64,000 nt of DNA. It comes from Olleya aquimaris (lineage in GTDB: Bacteria; Bacteroidota; Bacteroidia; Flavobacteriales; Flavobacteriaceae). A model generated the notes under the pieces. That model saw only the letters and a list, made by a program, of their open reading frames with translations, was not told the DNA's origin and ran no database searches. The position numbers and the translations under genes were made by a program. Within the stretch, counting starts at the first letter, position 1; each line of letters begins with the position of its first letter. The stretch lies in contig NZ_QLLO01000002.1 of assembly GCF_003259525.1 (NCBI RefSeq), positions 1 to 64,000 on the forward strand. The letters are read 5' to 3'. Below, in pieces: positions 1 through 8,167 of this stretch.

Positions 1-1013
1 TAGCAAATGGAACAGATCCTAACGATCCATGTGATTTTAACGTAGCAGATATTACAGAGCCATTTGGTAATGACTATTTAATAGAAGATTGTGATGGAGA
101 TGGTGTTACTAATGGACAAGAAATAACTGATGGTACAGATCCTAACGATCCTTGTGATTACTTATCATCAAGTCAAGATATTAATGCAGTATCATTAGAA
201 TGGGAAGCATTAGATTGTGATGGAGATGGAGTAATTAATGGAACTGAGTTAACAGATGGTACAGACCCATTAGATCCTTGTGATTTTATCACTTCAAGTA
301 CAACAGTACCTCAATCTGCTGAATGGTTAGCTGGAGATTGTGATTTTGATAACGTACCAAATGGAGTAGAATTCCCATTCGGAGATACAGATGGAGATGG
401 TAATCCTAACTGGTTGGATCCTGATGATGATGGGGATGGTGTAGATACAATTAATGAAGATTATGGTGATGTTGATGTGTCTGATGGTGAAGTAGATCCA
501 ACAGGAGATGACGATCCGACAAATGATGACACAGATGGGGATGGTATTCCAGACTACTTAGATACAGACGATGATAATGATGGTATTTTAACTGAAAACG
601 AGTTTCCTGATCCAAATAATAATGGAATAGGTTTTGGTGACGATGCAGTGGATAGTGATGGTGATGGTTTACCTGATTATTTAGATGTAAATAATGCTTC
701 TCCTTCGGAAGATGATTTAGAAATATTCAATGCGGTAACCCCTAATGGAGATGGTGATAATGATGTTTTTGTGATAAGAAATATAGAATTATATCCAGAA
801 AACACTGTTAAGATTTATAACAGATGGGGAGTAATAGTTTTTGAAACTAAAGGTTATGCTCAAAATGGTAATTTCTTTACAGGAGAATCCAATGGAAGAG
901 TAAACGTTGAAGTTGAAAAACAATTACCAGTAGGTACTTACTTCTATATTGTTGAATACAATAAAAATGGAGAAACTAAATCAAGAGCTGGATATCTATA
1001 TATTCAACGTTAA
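1..1013 (+). CDS. C-terminal part of a secreted T9SS type B cargo with TSP3-like calcium repeats (5' end outside window)
   Basis: The reading frame is open from base 3 to the stop, so the gene starts upstream of the window. The visible 336 residues hold three acidic modules with a period of about 41 residues, each with a DGDG motif, a TDGTDP motif and a DPCD motif. Asp/Gly-rich DTDGDG segments like thrombospondin type 3 calcium loops follow. The last 85 or so residues ([12 protein letters not shown], then [11 protein letters not shown]) form the gliding-motility-associated, T9SS type B C-terminal domain. The protein should therefore be exported by the type IX system and held at the surface, with the repeats as a calcium-stiffened stalk. 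PorP/SprF and OmpA-like genes follow in the same direction, the usual arrangement for such giant adhesins. Function beyond adhesion or gliding is inference. Confidence 0.9.
   Translation, partial: ANGTDPNDPCDFNVADITEPFGNDYLIEDCDGDGVTNGQEITDGTDPNDPCDYLSSSQDINAVSLEWEALDCDGDGVINGTELTDGTDPLDPCDFITSSTTVPQSAEWLAGDCDFDNVPNGVEFPFGDTDGDGNPNWLDPDDDGDGVDTINEDYGDVDVSDGEVDPTGDDDPTNDDTDGDGIPDYLDTDDDNDGILTENEFPDPNNNGIGFGDDAVDSDGDGLPDYLDVNNASPSEDDLEIFNAVTPNGDGDNDVFVIRNIELYPENTVKIYNRWGVIVFETKGYAQNGNFFTGESNGRVNVEVEKQLPVGTYFYIVEYNKNGETKSRAGYLYIQR
3..420 (+). repeat. Tandem repeats of about 123 nt coding for acidic modules
   Basis: The block around GGTACAGATCCTAACGATCC recurs near positions 9, 132 and 258, giving a period of 123 to 126 nt (41-42 codons). 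The copies encode DCDGDG...TDGTDPxDPCD modules. The array must continue upstream of the window. Confidence 0.8.
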
Positions 1014-1026
1014 TAATAATTAAGAA

Positions 1027-1060
1027 AGAGATAGCCTGAATAGGCTATCTCTAATTAAAA
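1027..1060 (+). terminator. Hairpin between the T9SS cargo and PorP/SprF genes
   Basis: A perfect 11-bp stem, AGAGATAGCCT pairing with AGGCTATCTCT, closes a GAAT loop 13 bases after the stop codon. An A-rich rather than T-rich tail follows, so it may be a partial terminator, attenuator or RNA stabiliser that sets the cargo to porin expression ratio. Confidence 0.55.
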
Positions 1061-1083
1061 ATATAATTTTACCTTTATTTATA

Positions 1084-2016
1084 ATGAGAAATAAAATTTT
1101 AATTTTAGTCGTTCTAATAAGTTCTATAAGCTTAGTAGATGTGTCTGCTCAACAAGATGCACAATACACTCAGTACATGTATAATACAATGAGTGTTAAC
1201 CCAGCTTATGCAGGTCAAAGAGATGGTTTAAGTGCATTACTTTTGTACCGTACACAATGGGTTGGTTTAGATGGTGCACCAGATACAGGTACTTTTAATA
1301 TTCATTCTCCTTTAGGAGGAGACAATAAAGTAGGTTTAGGCTTATCTGTAATAAATGATAGAATAGGACCAACACAAGAGACTTATGTAGATATTGATTT
1401 TTCTTATACAATCCATACGTCTGATGAAGGTAGATTATCATTAGGTTTAAAAGGTGGTGGACATTTATTAGATGTAAGATATTCTGAGCTTAGTCAATAC
1501 AACAATGGAGACGTATTACTACAATCAGACATAGAAAATAAATTTTCTCCTAATGTTGGAGCTGGTATTTATTATCGTCAGGCTGACAGATGGTATTTAG
1601 GGTTATCTGTTCCAAACTTATTAGAAACCACTCATTTTGATGAAGCTTCTTTATCTCAAGCTAAAGAAAGAATGAATGCTTATTTAATGGGAGGTTATGT
1701 ATTTGATATAAATACTGATGTAAAGCTTAAGCCAGCCTTTTTAGTTAAAGCTGTTTCTGGAGCACCATTACAAGCAGATTTAACATTAAATGCCTTATTT
1801 AGTGAAAAATTCACTTTTGGATTAGCTTATCGTTGGGATGCAGCAGTAAGTGGTTTGTTCGGTTATCAAATTTCAGATAGTTTCCTTTTAGGACTTGCTT
1901 ATGATAGAGAAGTTACAGATTTAGGTCAAACAAAATTTGATGCAGGGTCTTTTGAAGTTTTTCTAAGGTTTGAACCAAGAGATGTTACAAAAATTTTATC
2001 ACCAAGATTCTTCTAA
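1084..2016 (+). CDS. PorP/SprF family outer membrane protein
   Basis: 310 residues with a signal peptide (hydrophobic residues 4-20, cleavage near A22). The family hallmark follows: QYTQYMYNTMSVNPAYAG, then LLLYRTQWVGLDGAP. The rest is alternating aromatic and polar beta-strand sequence, as expected for a 14-stranded outer-membrane barrel. Proteins of this family pair with type B sorting-domain cargos and act as their secretion or surface-anchoring partner. The gene lies 70 bp after such a cargo and 18 bp before an OmpA-like gene, so the three probably form one transcription unit. The specific symbol porP or sprF cannot be assigned because genomes hold many paralogs. Confidence 0.93.
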   Translation: MRNKILILVVLISSISLVDVSAQQDAQYTQYMYNTMSVNPAYAGQRDGLSALLLYRTQWVGLDGAPDTGTFNIHSPLGGDNKVGLGLSVINDRIGPTQETYVDIDFSYTIHTSDEGRLSLGLKGGGHLLDVRYSELSQYNNGDVLLQSDIENKFSPNVGAGIYYRQADRWYLGLSVPNLLETTHFDEASLSQAKERMNAYLMGGYVFDINTDVKLKPAFLVKAVSGAPLQADLTLNALFSEKFTFGLAYRWDAAVSGLFGYQISDSFLLGLAYDREVTDLGQTKFDAGSFEVFLRFEPRDVTKILSPRFF

Positions 2017-2034
2017 TAATTGACAATAATAATT

Positions 2035-3948
2035 ATGAAAAAAAGACTTTTACTTTCTACTTTAATTACTATACTAACATTTAACGTTTCTTTCTCACAA
2101 AAAGATGGTATAAGTAGTAGTGCTGAAAAAAAATATGATAACTTATCGTATGTTGCTACAACCAAAGAATTATTAAAATTGGTTGAAAATGGCAATAAAA
2201 CACCTGAAGTTTATAAAAAACTGGCTAATGCGTATTATTTTAATACACAGATGGAAGAAGCTTCAAAGTGGTATGGAGAGCTATTTAAGCTAGATGCTGT
2301 AGTTGAATATGAATATTACTACAGATATGCTATGAGTTTAAAAGCAATTGGTGATTATGAAAGAGCCAATGCTAATATGAAAAAGTTTGCAGTTTTAAAG
2401 CCAGACGATTCTAGAGCAATTTTATTTTCAAAATCGCCAAATTACCTGGAAACTATTGAAGCTCTGTCCGGAGATTTTGAATTAGAAAATTTAGATTTCA
2501 ACTCACGTTTTTCAGATTTTGGTACTTCTTTTTATAAAGGAGGAATTGTATTTGCTTCATCTAGAGGAGATGGTAAAATTTACAAATGGAACGATCAACC
2601 ATTCTTAGATTTATATTATATTGGTAGAGATGATAATTCAGCTAAACCTTTTTCATCTACATTAAATACTAAGTATCACGAATCTTCAACAACGTTTACT
2701 CAAGATGGTAACACAATATACTTTACCAGAAATAATTATTATAAAGGTAAAGTAAGAAAAAGTGATGAAAAGGTAAACGGACTAAAGATTTTTAGAGCAG
2801 AATTTATAGACGGAGAATGGGCAAATATTACTAGTATGCCTTTTAATAATGATGATTATAATGTAGCTCATCCTGCTTTAAGTTTAGATGAATCTAGATT
2901 GTACTTTGCTAGTGATATGCCAGGTACACAAGGTAAATCGGATATTTACTATGTAGATATTTTAGAAGACGGAACTTATGGAGATCCAGTTAATTTAGGA
3001 AGTAAAATAAACACAGAAGGAAGAGAAAACTTTCCATATATTAGTAATAATGGGACATTGTACTTCTCTTCAGATGGACATGTAGGATTAGGAGGTTTAG
3101 ATATTTTTATGACTAAATTAGATGATCCAACGCAAACGGTTACAAATCTTGGTAAACCAATTAACAGTTCTAGAGATGATTTTGAATTTATCATTGACGA
3201 ATTCTCAAATGAAGGATATCTAACATCAAATAGATATAACGGTAAAGGAGATGATGATATTTACAGATTTTCAAGATCATTCTGTACACAGTTAGTTTCT
3301 GGTACAACTGTAAATAAAGAAACTAATGCAATAATACCTTATGCAAGTGTTGTTGTGATTAATGAAAAAGGTATCGAAGTACAAAATTTAACTTCAGATC
3401 AAAATGGATCATTTAGCTATGAAGGTCCTTGTAACAAACAAAAATATAATATAATTGCATCAAAGGACGGTTATATACAATCGGATCAGACATTTATTGT
3501 AGATCCTACTAAGAAAGAAGATGTAGTTTTAAAGTTAAATTTAACTCCAGAAACGACCAAACCAGCAGATGTTGGAAGGGACTTAGTAGAAGTATTAGAT
3601 TTAAAACCAATTTATTTTGATTTTGATAAGTCTAATATCAGACCGGATGCAGAAGTAGAGTTGTGGAAAGTAATTAATTACATGAAAAAGTACCCAACTT
3701 TAAGAATTGAAGTACAATCACATACAGACTCTAGAGCATCTGACGATTACAACATGGCGTTATCTAACAGAAGAAATGTAGCAACTAAGCAATATATAAT
3801 TAAAAAAGGAGGTATATCTCCAGATAGATTAGAAGGTAGAGGATATGGTGAAACTATGTTAGTAAATAGATGTAGTAATAGTGTAGAATGTACAGAAGAC
3901 GAACATGACTGGAATAGAAGAAGTAACTTTATAGTTATTAATAGATAA
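2035..3948 (+). CDS. OmpA family protein with PD40 propeller and carboxypeptidase-like domain
   Basis: 636 residues from the ATG at 2035. An in-frame TTG at 2020 is less likely because the signal peptide MKKRLLLSTLITILTFNVSF begins at the ATG. Order of domains: TPR-like helices (about 35-120), WD40-like PD40 beta-propeller blades (about 135-410), a carboxypeptidase-regulatory-like beta sandwich (about 420-500), and a C-terminal OmpA peptidoglycan-binding domain (about 525-636, with PIYFDFDKSNIRPDAE and QSHTDSRASDDYN). This is the standard third partner beside PorP/SprF genes. It probably links the outer-membrane complex to peptidoglycan (inference from architecture). Confidence 0.93.
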   Translation: MKKRLLLSTLITILTFNVSFSQKDGISSSAEKKYDNLSYVATTKELLKLVENGNKTPEVYKKLANAYYFNTQMEEASKWYGELFKLDAVVEYEYYYRYAMSLKAIGDYERANANMKKFAVLKPDDSRAILFSKSPNYLETIEALSGDFELENLDFNSRFSDFGTSFYKGGIVFASSRGDGKIYKWNDQPFLDLYYIGRDDNSAKPFSSTLNTKYHESSTTFTQDGNTIYFTRNNYYKGKVRKSDEKVNGLKIFRAEFIDGEWANITSMPFNNDDYNVAHPALSLDESRLYFASDMPGTQGKSDIYYVDILEDGTYGDPVNLGSKINTEGRENFPYISNNGTLYFSSDGHVGLGGLDIFMTKLDDPTQTVTNLGKPINSSRDDFEFIIDEFSNEGYLTSNRYNGKGDDDIYRFSRSFCTQLVSGTTVNKETNAIIPYASVVVINEKGIEVQNLTSDQNGSFSYEGPCNKQKYNIIASKDGYIQSDQTFIVDPTKKEDVVLKLNLTPETTKPADVGRDLVEVLDLKPIYFDFDKSNIRPDAEVELWKVINYMKKYPTLRIEVQSHTDSRASDDYNMALSNRRNVATKQYIIKKGGISPDRLEGRGYGETMLVNRCSNSVECTEDEHDWNRRSNFIVINR

Positions 3949-3964
3949 TTATAATTAATTCAAT

Positions 3965-3998
3965 AAAAAAAAGCATCTCTGTTAGAGATGCTTTTTTT
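3965..3998 (+). terminator. Rho-independent terminator after the cargo-porin-OmpA unit
   Basis: Stem AAAAAAAGCATCTCT, loop GTT, AGAGATGCTTTTTTT: a perfect stem with an A tract before and a T tract after, so it could work on both strands. It closes the three-gene secretion unit. Confidence 0.9.
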
Positions 3999-4041
3999 AT
4001 TAAAATTAACTTAAAACAAAAATTTCCAAAGGTCTAATCCT

Positions 4042-4049
4042 TAACTTTG
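4042..4049 (+). promoter_or_regulatory. Bacteroidota-type -7 box for idi
   Basis: TAACTTTG matches the TAnnTTTG -7 consensus of Bacteroidota primary sigma factors and lies 17 bp before the idi ATG. No convincing -33 TTTG is visible at the usual spacing. Confidence 0.5.
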
Positions 4050-4066
4050 TATATCAATTAAAATTA

Positions 4067-4603
4067 ATGGAAGAAGAAAAAGTAATATTAGTCAATCAAT
4101 TTGACGAGCAAATCGGGCTAATGCCAAAGATGGAAGCACATGAAAAAGCAGTCTTACACCGTGCTTTTTCTGTGTTTATTTTTAATGACAAAAATGAGTT
4201 GATGCTTCAACAAAGAGCATTAAGTAAATATCATTCACCGGGTTTATGGACTAACACTTGTTGTAGTCACCAACGTGATGGAGAATCTAACATAGAAGCT
4301 GGTACCAGAAGATTACAAGAAGAAATGGGTTTTGTCACAGAATTAGAAGAGAAGACTTCGTTTATTTACAAAGCCCCTTTTGATAATGGCTTAACAGAGC
4401 ACGAATTAGATCACATTATGGTTGGTAATTACCAAGAAGACCCAATAATTAATAAAGACGAAGTAGAAGCTTGGAAATGGATGTCTTTAGAGGATGTTAA
4501 AAAAGATATAGAAGTTAAACCAGAATTATATACAGCTTGGTTTAAAATTATATTTGATAAATTTTACAATTTTATAAATATCAATCATGAAAGTAACAGT
4601 TAG
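4067..4603 (+). CDS. idi: Isopentenyl-diphosphate delta-isomerase (type 1)
   Basis: 178 residues, the normal length. The Nudix-fold type 1 isomerase interconverts IPP and DMAPP, the C5 building blocks of isoprenoids (menaquinone, undecaprenyl phosphate, carotenoids). Seen: HRAFSVFIFN, LMLQQRALSKYHSPGLWTN, the catalytic cysteine region TCCSHQ (C65/C66), the Nudix-derived AGTRRLQEEMGF, and the metal and acid residues in LTEHELDHI. The last 17 bases overlap the queD-like gene, so the two are translationally coupled even though their pathways differ. It has its own -7 box 17 bp upstream. Confidence 0.95.
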   Translation: MEEEKVILVNQFDEQIGLMPKMEAHEKAVLHRAFSVFIFNDKNELMLQQRALSKYHSPGLWTNTCCSHQRDGESNIEAGTRRLQEEMGFVTELEEKTSFIYKAPFDNGLTEHELDHIMVGNYQEDPIINKDEVEAWKWMSLEDVKKDIEVKPELYTAWFKIIFDKFYNFININHESNS

Positions 4604-4997
4604 TAGAAAAGCACACTTTAATGCAGCACATAGACTGTACAGAAAAGATTGGTCTTTTGAAAAAAATGATGAAATCTTCGGAAAATGTAATAATCCAAAT
4701 TATCATGGACATAATTATGAGTTAATTGCAAGTGTTACTGGTGATATAGATAAAGAAACAGGATATGTTATAGATGTTAAGATTTTAAAAGATATTATTA
4801 AAACTGAAGTTGAAGACGCTTTTGACCATAAAAACCTAAATGTAGAAGTTGAAGAGTTTAAAAACCTAAATCCTACAGCAGAAAATATTGTAGTTGTTAT
4901 CTACAACAAAATTAAAGCTAAGTTAAAACCTAACTTAGACCTTGAAGTAACACTTTACGAGACACCTAGAAACTTTGTAAGTTATTCTGGTAAATAA
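4587..4997 (+). CDS. queD: 6-carboxytetrahydropterin synthase (QueD/PTPS family)
   Basis: 136 residues. The family converts dihydroneopterin triphosphate to 6-carboxytetrahydropterin (queuosine pathway) or to 6-pyruvoyltetrahydropterin. Zinc ligands are H15 (HFNAAHRL) plus H40 and H42 (NYHGHNY). C34 in GKCNNPNYHGH sits where the QueD/PTPS catalytic cysteine lies. DHKNLN and the glutamate in VTLYETP complete the site. The start codon lies within the last codons of idi. QueD versus a pterin role cannot be settled from the sequence, because no other queuosine gene is in the window. Confidence 0.9.
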   Translation: MKVTVSRKAHFNAAHRLYRKDWSFEKNDEIFGKCNNPNYHGHNYELIASVTGDIDKETGYVIDVKILKDIIKTEVEDAFDHKNLNVEVEEFKNLNPTAENIVVVIYNKIKAKLKPNLDLEVTLYETPRNFVSYSGK

Positions 4998-5061
4998 CCT
5001 CAATCAATTAAATAAAGGCTTTAAAATACGTATAAATAGTTCTAATTTGGAACTTTATATG

Positions 5062-5069
5062 TAGCTTTG
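5062..5069 (+). promoter_or_regulatory. -7 box for the 89-residue protein gene
   Basis: TAGCTTTG fits TAnnTTTG and ends 22 bp before the ATG at 5092, giving a short leader. Confidence 0.45.
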
Positions 5070-5091
5070 CAGCTAAATAAATTTTAAAATT

Positions 5092-5361
5092 ATGGCAAAT
5101 AAAAGAGACCTAAAAAAAGACATTAATTACGTTTTAGGAGATATTATTGAAGCAGTATACATTTGGGAGTACTCAAACACAAATAAAGACACTAAAAAAA
5201 GTGAAGCTATTATTGATGATGCAATAGATACCTTTGACGATTTGATAGCTAAAACTAATGCTAAAGATGTAGAGAATAAAAAAGCTCATTTTAATGCAAT
5301 TAAAAAAGAGCTTGAAGATAAAGGTCGTGCATTAATTGACAGAATTAATAAGTTAGGATAA
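5092..5361 (+). CDS. Small conserved-type helical protein, function unknown
   Basis: 89 residues, highly charged (Lys, Asp, Glu), predicted all-helical, with no signal peptide or membrane segment. I do not recognise a named domain. It reads as a cytoplasmic two- to three-helix bundle (KKDINYVLGDIIEAVYIWEY, then a long acidic and basic helix). It has its own -7 box and sits just before tRNA-Thr. Its codon use matches its neighbours and it has a proper start and promoter, which argues for a real gene. Confidence 0.75.
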   Translation: MANKRDLKKDINYVLGDIIEAVYIWEYSNTNKDTKKSEAIIDDAIDTFDDLIAKTNAKDVENKKAHFNAIKKELEDKGRALIDRINKLG

Positions 5362-5376
5362 TCCAATGAAAAAAAG

Positions 5377-5407
5377 TTTGCATATTTAATTTTCAGAATT
5401 ATATTTG
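5377..5407 (+). promoter_or_regulatory. Promoter of tRNA-Thr
   Basis: TTTG at 5377-5380, a 19-bp spacer, then TATATTTG at 5400-5407. This is a textbook Bacteroidota -33/-7 pair. It ends 12 bp before the mature tRNA. Confidence 0.75.
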
Positions 5408-5419
5408 CCAACTCTTTTT

Positions 5420-5493
5420 GCCGATGTAGCTCAGCTGGCTAGAGCAGCTGATTTGTAATCAGCAGGTCGTGGGTTCGAGTCCCTCCATCGGCT
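5420..5493 (+). tRNA. tRNA-Thr (anticodon TGT)
   Basis: Cloverleaf of 74 nt. The acceptor stem is GCCGATG with CATCGGC and discriminator T. The D arm is GCTC...GAGC. The anticodon stem GCTGA/TCAGC carries loop TTTGTAA with TGT at 5454-5456. The T arm is GTGGG-TTCGAGT-CCCTC. CCA is not encoded. The T-arm and acceptor 3' half are copied twice downstream. Confidence 0.97.
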
Positions 5494-5731
5494 CTTTGAA
5501 GCTTCTCCATGTTGAGAGGCTTTTTTATTTAAAAAAATTATCATCGATCAAAAATTGAGGGACGAGAAGTTTATACTGAGCGTAGTCGAAGTAAGTCCCT
5601 CCATCGACTCTTTGAAGCTTCTCCATGTTGAGAGGCTTATTTTATTTCAAAAAATTAACATTGATCAAAAAATTGAGGGACGAGAAGTTTGTGCTGAGCG
5701 TAGTCGAAGTAAGTCCCTCCATCGTCTCATA
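5480..5731 (+). repeat. Tandem 116-118 bp repeats that include the tRNA-Thr 3' end
   Basis: The block TCCCTCCATCG, the last part of tRNA-Thr, recurs at 5480, 5596 and 5714. The unit spans the tRNA 3' end, the downstream terminator, a GATCAAAAA..TTGAGGGACGAGAAGTTT stretch and ACTGAGCGTAGTCGAAGTAAG. There are two full units and a partial third. This looks like unequal tandem duplication or a trace of integration at a tRNA 3' end. The copies lack the 5' tRNA half, so they are not genes. Confidence 0.9.
5499..5527 (+). terminator. Terminator of tRNA-Thr
   Basis: AAGCTTCTC, loop CATGTT, GAGAGGCTT (one G-T pair), then a T run. The second repeat unit carries another copy at 5615-5643 with a broken T tract. 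Confidence 0.8.
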
Positions 5732-5765
5732 GTTTATTATCTAAGTAAAGAAAAATATAACAACT

Positions 5766-5799
5766 AAAAAAAGCCATTTAAAATTTAAATGGCTTTTTT
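5766..5799 (-). terminator. Bidirectional terminator
   Basis: Long palindrome AAAAAAGCCATTTAAA / TTTAAATGGCTTTTTT with A and T tracts on either side, between the tRNA repeat region and the converging lipoprotein gene that ends at 5824. Confidence 0.85.
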
Positions 5800-5823
5800 G
5801 TTGTTATTGGAATAGTAAATCTA

Positions 5824-6522
5824 CTATTGTTCTTGTTCTTTAATTTTTGAAATATAGGTCTCTAAAGCTTTTCCGTATTTTGAAGCTTTTATTTTTGGTG
5901 TCAAAACAGAATTAATAGTATCTAAATATTTAATATTAGCATCATATATTTCTGAAAGTGCTAAATAAGGAGACACCTCACTATCTTTATGGTTAACTGC
6001 AAAATTGGCAGTAAATAAATATTTTCGTTTTGTAAAATTGTTTAAGACAGTTTCTGTTTGTTTTAATTTTAAACTATCCTTGTCTCTAGCTGCTTCTAAC
6101 ATTTGTTTAGTAAGTTCTAGGTGTTTATTGTTAAACTTACCTATCATGGCTAAATATTCTTCTAAGGTTTCGTGCTGTTTAGATCCTTTAATTTTAGCAT
6201 CGTAAGCAAAGTTTTTAAGAGTCGTATTAATTTCTGTTAACCCTTTGTCAGCAAAAAATGAAATACGATCATCCTCTTTAGTGTTTTTGTTTAAATACAA
6301 ATAAAACATCTCAGGTTCTTCAATGTCAGATTGTAAAGTAAAATCTGGAGAACCGTTAATACTAATAGAATCTACTGTAACTAATAAAGTGTCTTCAATT
6401 TTTTTAAGATAAATAGTACCTTTTTTTAATCCTTTAACTGTACCTTTTACTGTCAGTTTATCAGCATCAGTTCCACAAGAGAATAGAGAAACTAAGATTA
6501 ATAATGCAATAATTTTTTTCAT
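5824..6522 (-). CDS. DUF4369-type lipoprotein
   Basis: 232 residues. The signal peptide ends in lipobox LFSC (C16), so it is an exported lipoprotein. Residues about 24-115 fit the DUF4369 beta domain (VKGTVKGLKKGTIYLKK, then VDSISINGSPDFTL). In Bacteroidota this domain often sits at the N-terminus of thiol-disulfide lipoproteins. Here the C-terminal half is helical, about 100 residues, with no CxxC thioredoxin domain. Function unknown. The gene faces the terminator at 5766 and has no close operon partner. Confidence 0.82.
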   Translation of the reverse strand: MKKIIALLILVSLFSCGTDADKLTVKGTVKGLKKGTIYLKKIEDTLLVTVDSISINGSPDFTLQSDIEEPEMFYLYLNKNTKEDDRISFFADKGLTEINTTLKNFAYDAKIKGSKQHETLEEYLAMIGKFNNKHLELTKQMLEAARDKDSLKLKQTETVLNNFTKRKYLFTANFAVNHKDSEVSPYLALSEIYDANIKYLDTINSVLTPKIKASKYGKALETYISKIKEQEQ

Positions 6523-6574
6523 TTAAAACTTGTTTTTAAGCGTGCGCAAATATCAAATAAAATTTACAGAAATA

Positions 6575-7882
6575 CTAACCACCAGAAGCTAATTGCATTA
6601 AAATTGTGCAACCTATTGCAGCTAAAGTTCCTACAGCATATCCAACAACTGCTAACAGGACACCAACCGTAGCTAAAGAAGGATGAAATGCAGATGCTAC
6701 AATTGGCGCAGATGCTGCTCCACCTACATTGGCTTGACTACCTACTGCTAAAAAGAAATAAGGCGCTTTAATAAGTTTAGCAACACCAATAAGCAATAAA
6801 GCATGAATAGTCATCCAAACTAAGCCAACAGCTATTAAACCTAAATTGTCAAAAATGGAAGCGATATCAATTTTCATTCCGATAGTTGCAACTAAAATGT
6901 ATATAAAAACACTGCCAAATTTACTGGCTCCAGCACCTTCATAGTTTCTTGCTTTGGTAAAGGATAGCACTATAGCTAAAACAGTAGCAATACTAATCAT
7001 CCAGAAAAAAGTACTATCTAGAAAAGTAAGTGTGTTTTTCCAGGTTGGTGACTCAATATTAGAGACAACTTCTCCAAAAAATGGTGCTAAAAAATTAGCA
7101 CCTAAGTGTGCAATACTCACAGTTCCAAAACCTATTGCACCTAATATCATTAAATCTGTTAGTGACGGATTTCGTTTTACACTTTCAGAAAAAGTAGATA
7201 CTTTTTCTTTTAGTTCTTCTATAGAAGATGTATCTGCTTTTAACCATTTGTTTATTCTAGCGCGTTTACCAATTCCTATTAATAACAAAGCCATCCAAAT
7301 GTTAGCTACGACTATGTCTACAAAAACCATTTTTCCGTATTCTGCTTGGTTGTATTCAAATATTTCAAGCATAGCAGTTTGATTGGCACCACCACCAATC
7401 CAACTTCCTGCTAGTGTAGATAAACCTCTCCAAACAGCATCTGGACCAGCACCACCAACTGTTTCTGGTGAGAAAATAGAAATTAATAATATAGCAATTG
7501 GACCACCAATAACAATACCTATAGTACCTGTAAAAAACATGACTAATGCACGCCAACCTAAATTAAAAACAGCCTTTAGGTCAATACTTAGAGTCATTAA
7601 TACTAATGCAGCAGGTAGTAAATAACGACTTGCAACATAATATAAATTGGTTTTGTGTTTAATAACATCTCCAGCATCACTTGTGGTTTCCCATTCTGGA
7701 GCAATTAATCCGATGGTTGTTAATACTGCAGGTAGCATATATGCCATAAAAAGACCTGGTACAATCTTGTAAAATTTTTCCCAAAAGCCACCTTTTAAAG
7801 ATTCGGTATAAAAAATCAAACCTAAAGCTAGCATCAATACGCCAAAAATAACGGTGTCGTTGGTAAATAGTGGTTCACTCAT
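6575..7882 (-). CDS. DUF819 family integral membrane protein
   Basis: 435 residues with about 12 hydrophobic segments. It reads as a DUF819 (YjcL-like) inner-membrane protein of the CPA/AT-type transporter class: LFTNDTVIFGVLMLALGLIF at the start, GSWIGGGANQTAM in the middle, and VGSQANVGGAASAPIVASAF near the C-terminus, a glycine- and alanine-rich signature that resembles substrate or ion sites of paired-repeat transporters. The substrate is unknown. The gene is monocistronic, with divergent structured-RNA genes upstream. Confidence 0.88.
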   Translation of the reverse strand: MSEPLFTNDTVIFGVLMLALGLIFYTESLKGGFWEKFYKIVPGLFMAYMLPAVLTTIGLIAPEWETTSDAGDVIKHKTNLYYVASRYLLPAALVLMTLSIDLKAVFNLGWRALVMFFTGTIGIVIGGPIAILLISIFSPETVGGAGPDAVWRGLSTLAGSWIGGGANQTAMLEIFEYNQAEYGKMVFVDIVVANIWMALLLIGIGKRARINKWLKADTSSIEELKEKVSTFSESVKRNPSLTDLMILGAIGFGTVSIAHLGANFLAPFFGEVVSNIESPTWKNTLTFLDSTFFWMISIATVLAIVLSFTKARNYEGAGASKFGSVFIYILVATIGMKIDIASIFDNLGLIAVGLVWMTIHALLLIGVAKLIKAPYFFLAVGSQANVGGAASAPIVASAFHPSLATVGVLLAVVGYAVGTLAAIGCTILMQLASGG

Positions 7883-7948
7883 AATGTTAGTTTATTTATC
7901 GCAAAATAATCAAATAAAATGGTTAACAAAAGGTTTAAAATTAAAGTT

Positions 7949-7963
7949 TGGCACAACAATTGA
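7949..7963 (+). promoter_or_regulatory. Sigma-54-like promoter of RNA copy 1
   Basis: TGGCAC, AACAA, TTGA fits the -24/-12 layout TGGCAC-N5-TTGC except for the last C. Counting 24 bases from the GG puts +1 at 7975, the first base of the predicted closing stem. The same element at the same distance precedes copy 2. Confidence 0.6.
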
Positions 7964-7974
7964 TTTATATAGAG

Positions 7975-8088
7975 TGTAATCAATTATGATGACTTTTTAT
8001 TACAAGGTGTGGTTACCTTAACAAAAACGAGTAATGATTACATTTGGTTGGTTAGTATGGAAAAGCACCCTTTTTAGGGTGCTTTTTC
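7975..8088 (+). ncRNA. Candidate structured small RNA, copy 1
   Basis: About 114 nt from the predicted start to the end of the terminator. Three stems are visible. The closing stem is TGTAATCA (7975-7982) with TGATTACA (8035-8042). An inner hairpin is AAGGT-GTGGTT-ACCTT (8004-8019). The terminator is AAAAGCACCC-TTTTTA-GGGTGCTTTTT. Single-stranded blocks TATGATGACTTT, ACGAGTA and TTTGGTTGGTTAGTATG are shared with copy 2. No convincing open reading frame lies inside. I infer a stand-alone regulatory RNA. Which Rfam family it belongs to, if any, cannot be told from the sequence alone. Confidence 0.72.
8061..8088 (+). terminator. Terminator of RNA copy 1
   Basis: Perfect stem AAAAGCACCC / GGGTGCTTTT around TTTTTA, followed by a T run. 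Confidence 0.88.
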
Positions 8089-8141
8089 TATTTATAACTT
8101 TAGATTTTTTTTAACACTTAAGCGTGTAATTATCTGTGATT

Positions 8142-8156
8142 TGGCACGACAATTGT
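8142..8156 (+). promoter_or_regulatory. Sigma-54-like promoter of RNA copy 2
   Basis: TGGCAC, GACAA, TTGT. The spacing is the same as in copy 1, and the predicted +1 at 8168 again falls on the first base of the closing stem. Confidence 0.6.
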
Positions 8157-8167
8157 AATATAGAAAG

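Noticed and set aside
2020-2034. TTG start for the OmpA-family gene
   Set aside because: The signal peptide fits the ATG at 2035.
5555-5767. 70-residue frame beside tRNA-Thr
   Set aside because: It lies wholly within the tandem repeats; its AERSRSK-like stretch comes from the dispersed GAGCGTAGTCGAAG element. Such frames are typical artefacts.
6005-7625. Plus-strand frames over the DUF4369 and DUF819 genes
   Set aside because: Antisense shadows: low-complexity Ser/Leu/Lys-rich, no promoter, and overlaid by clear membrane or lipoprotein genes.
7985-7997. ATGATGA in the small RNAs as a C box of C/D RNA
   Set aside because: No matching CTGA D box and the organism is bacterial; chance match.
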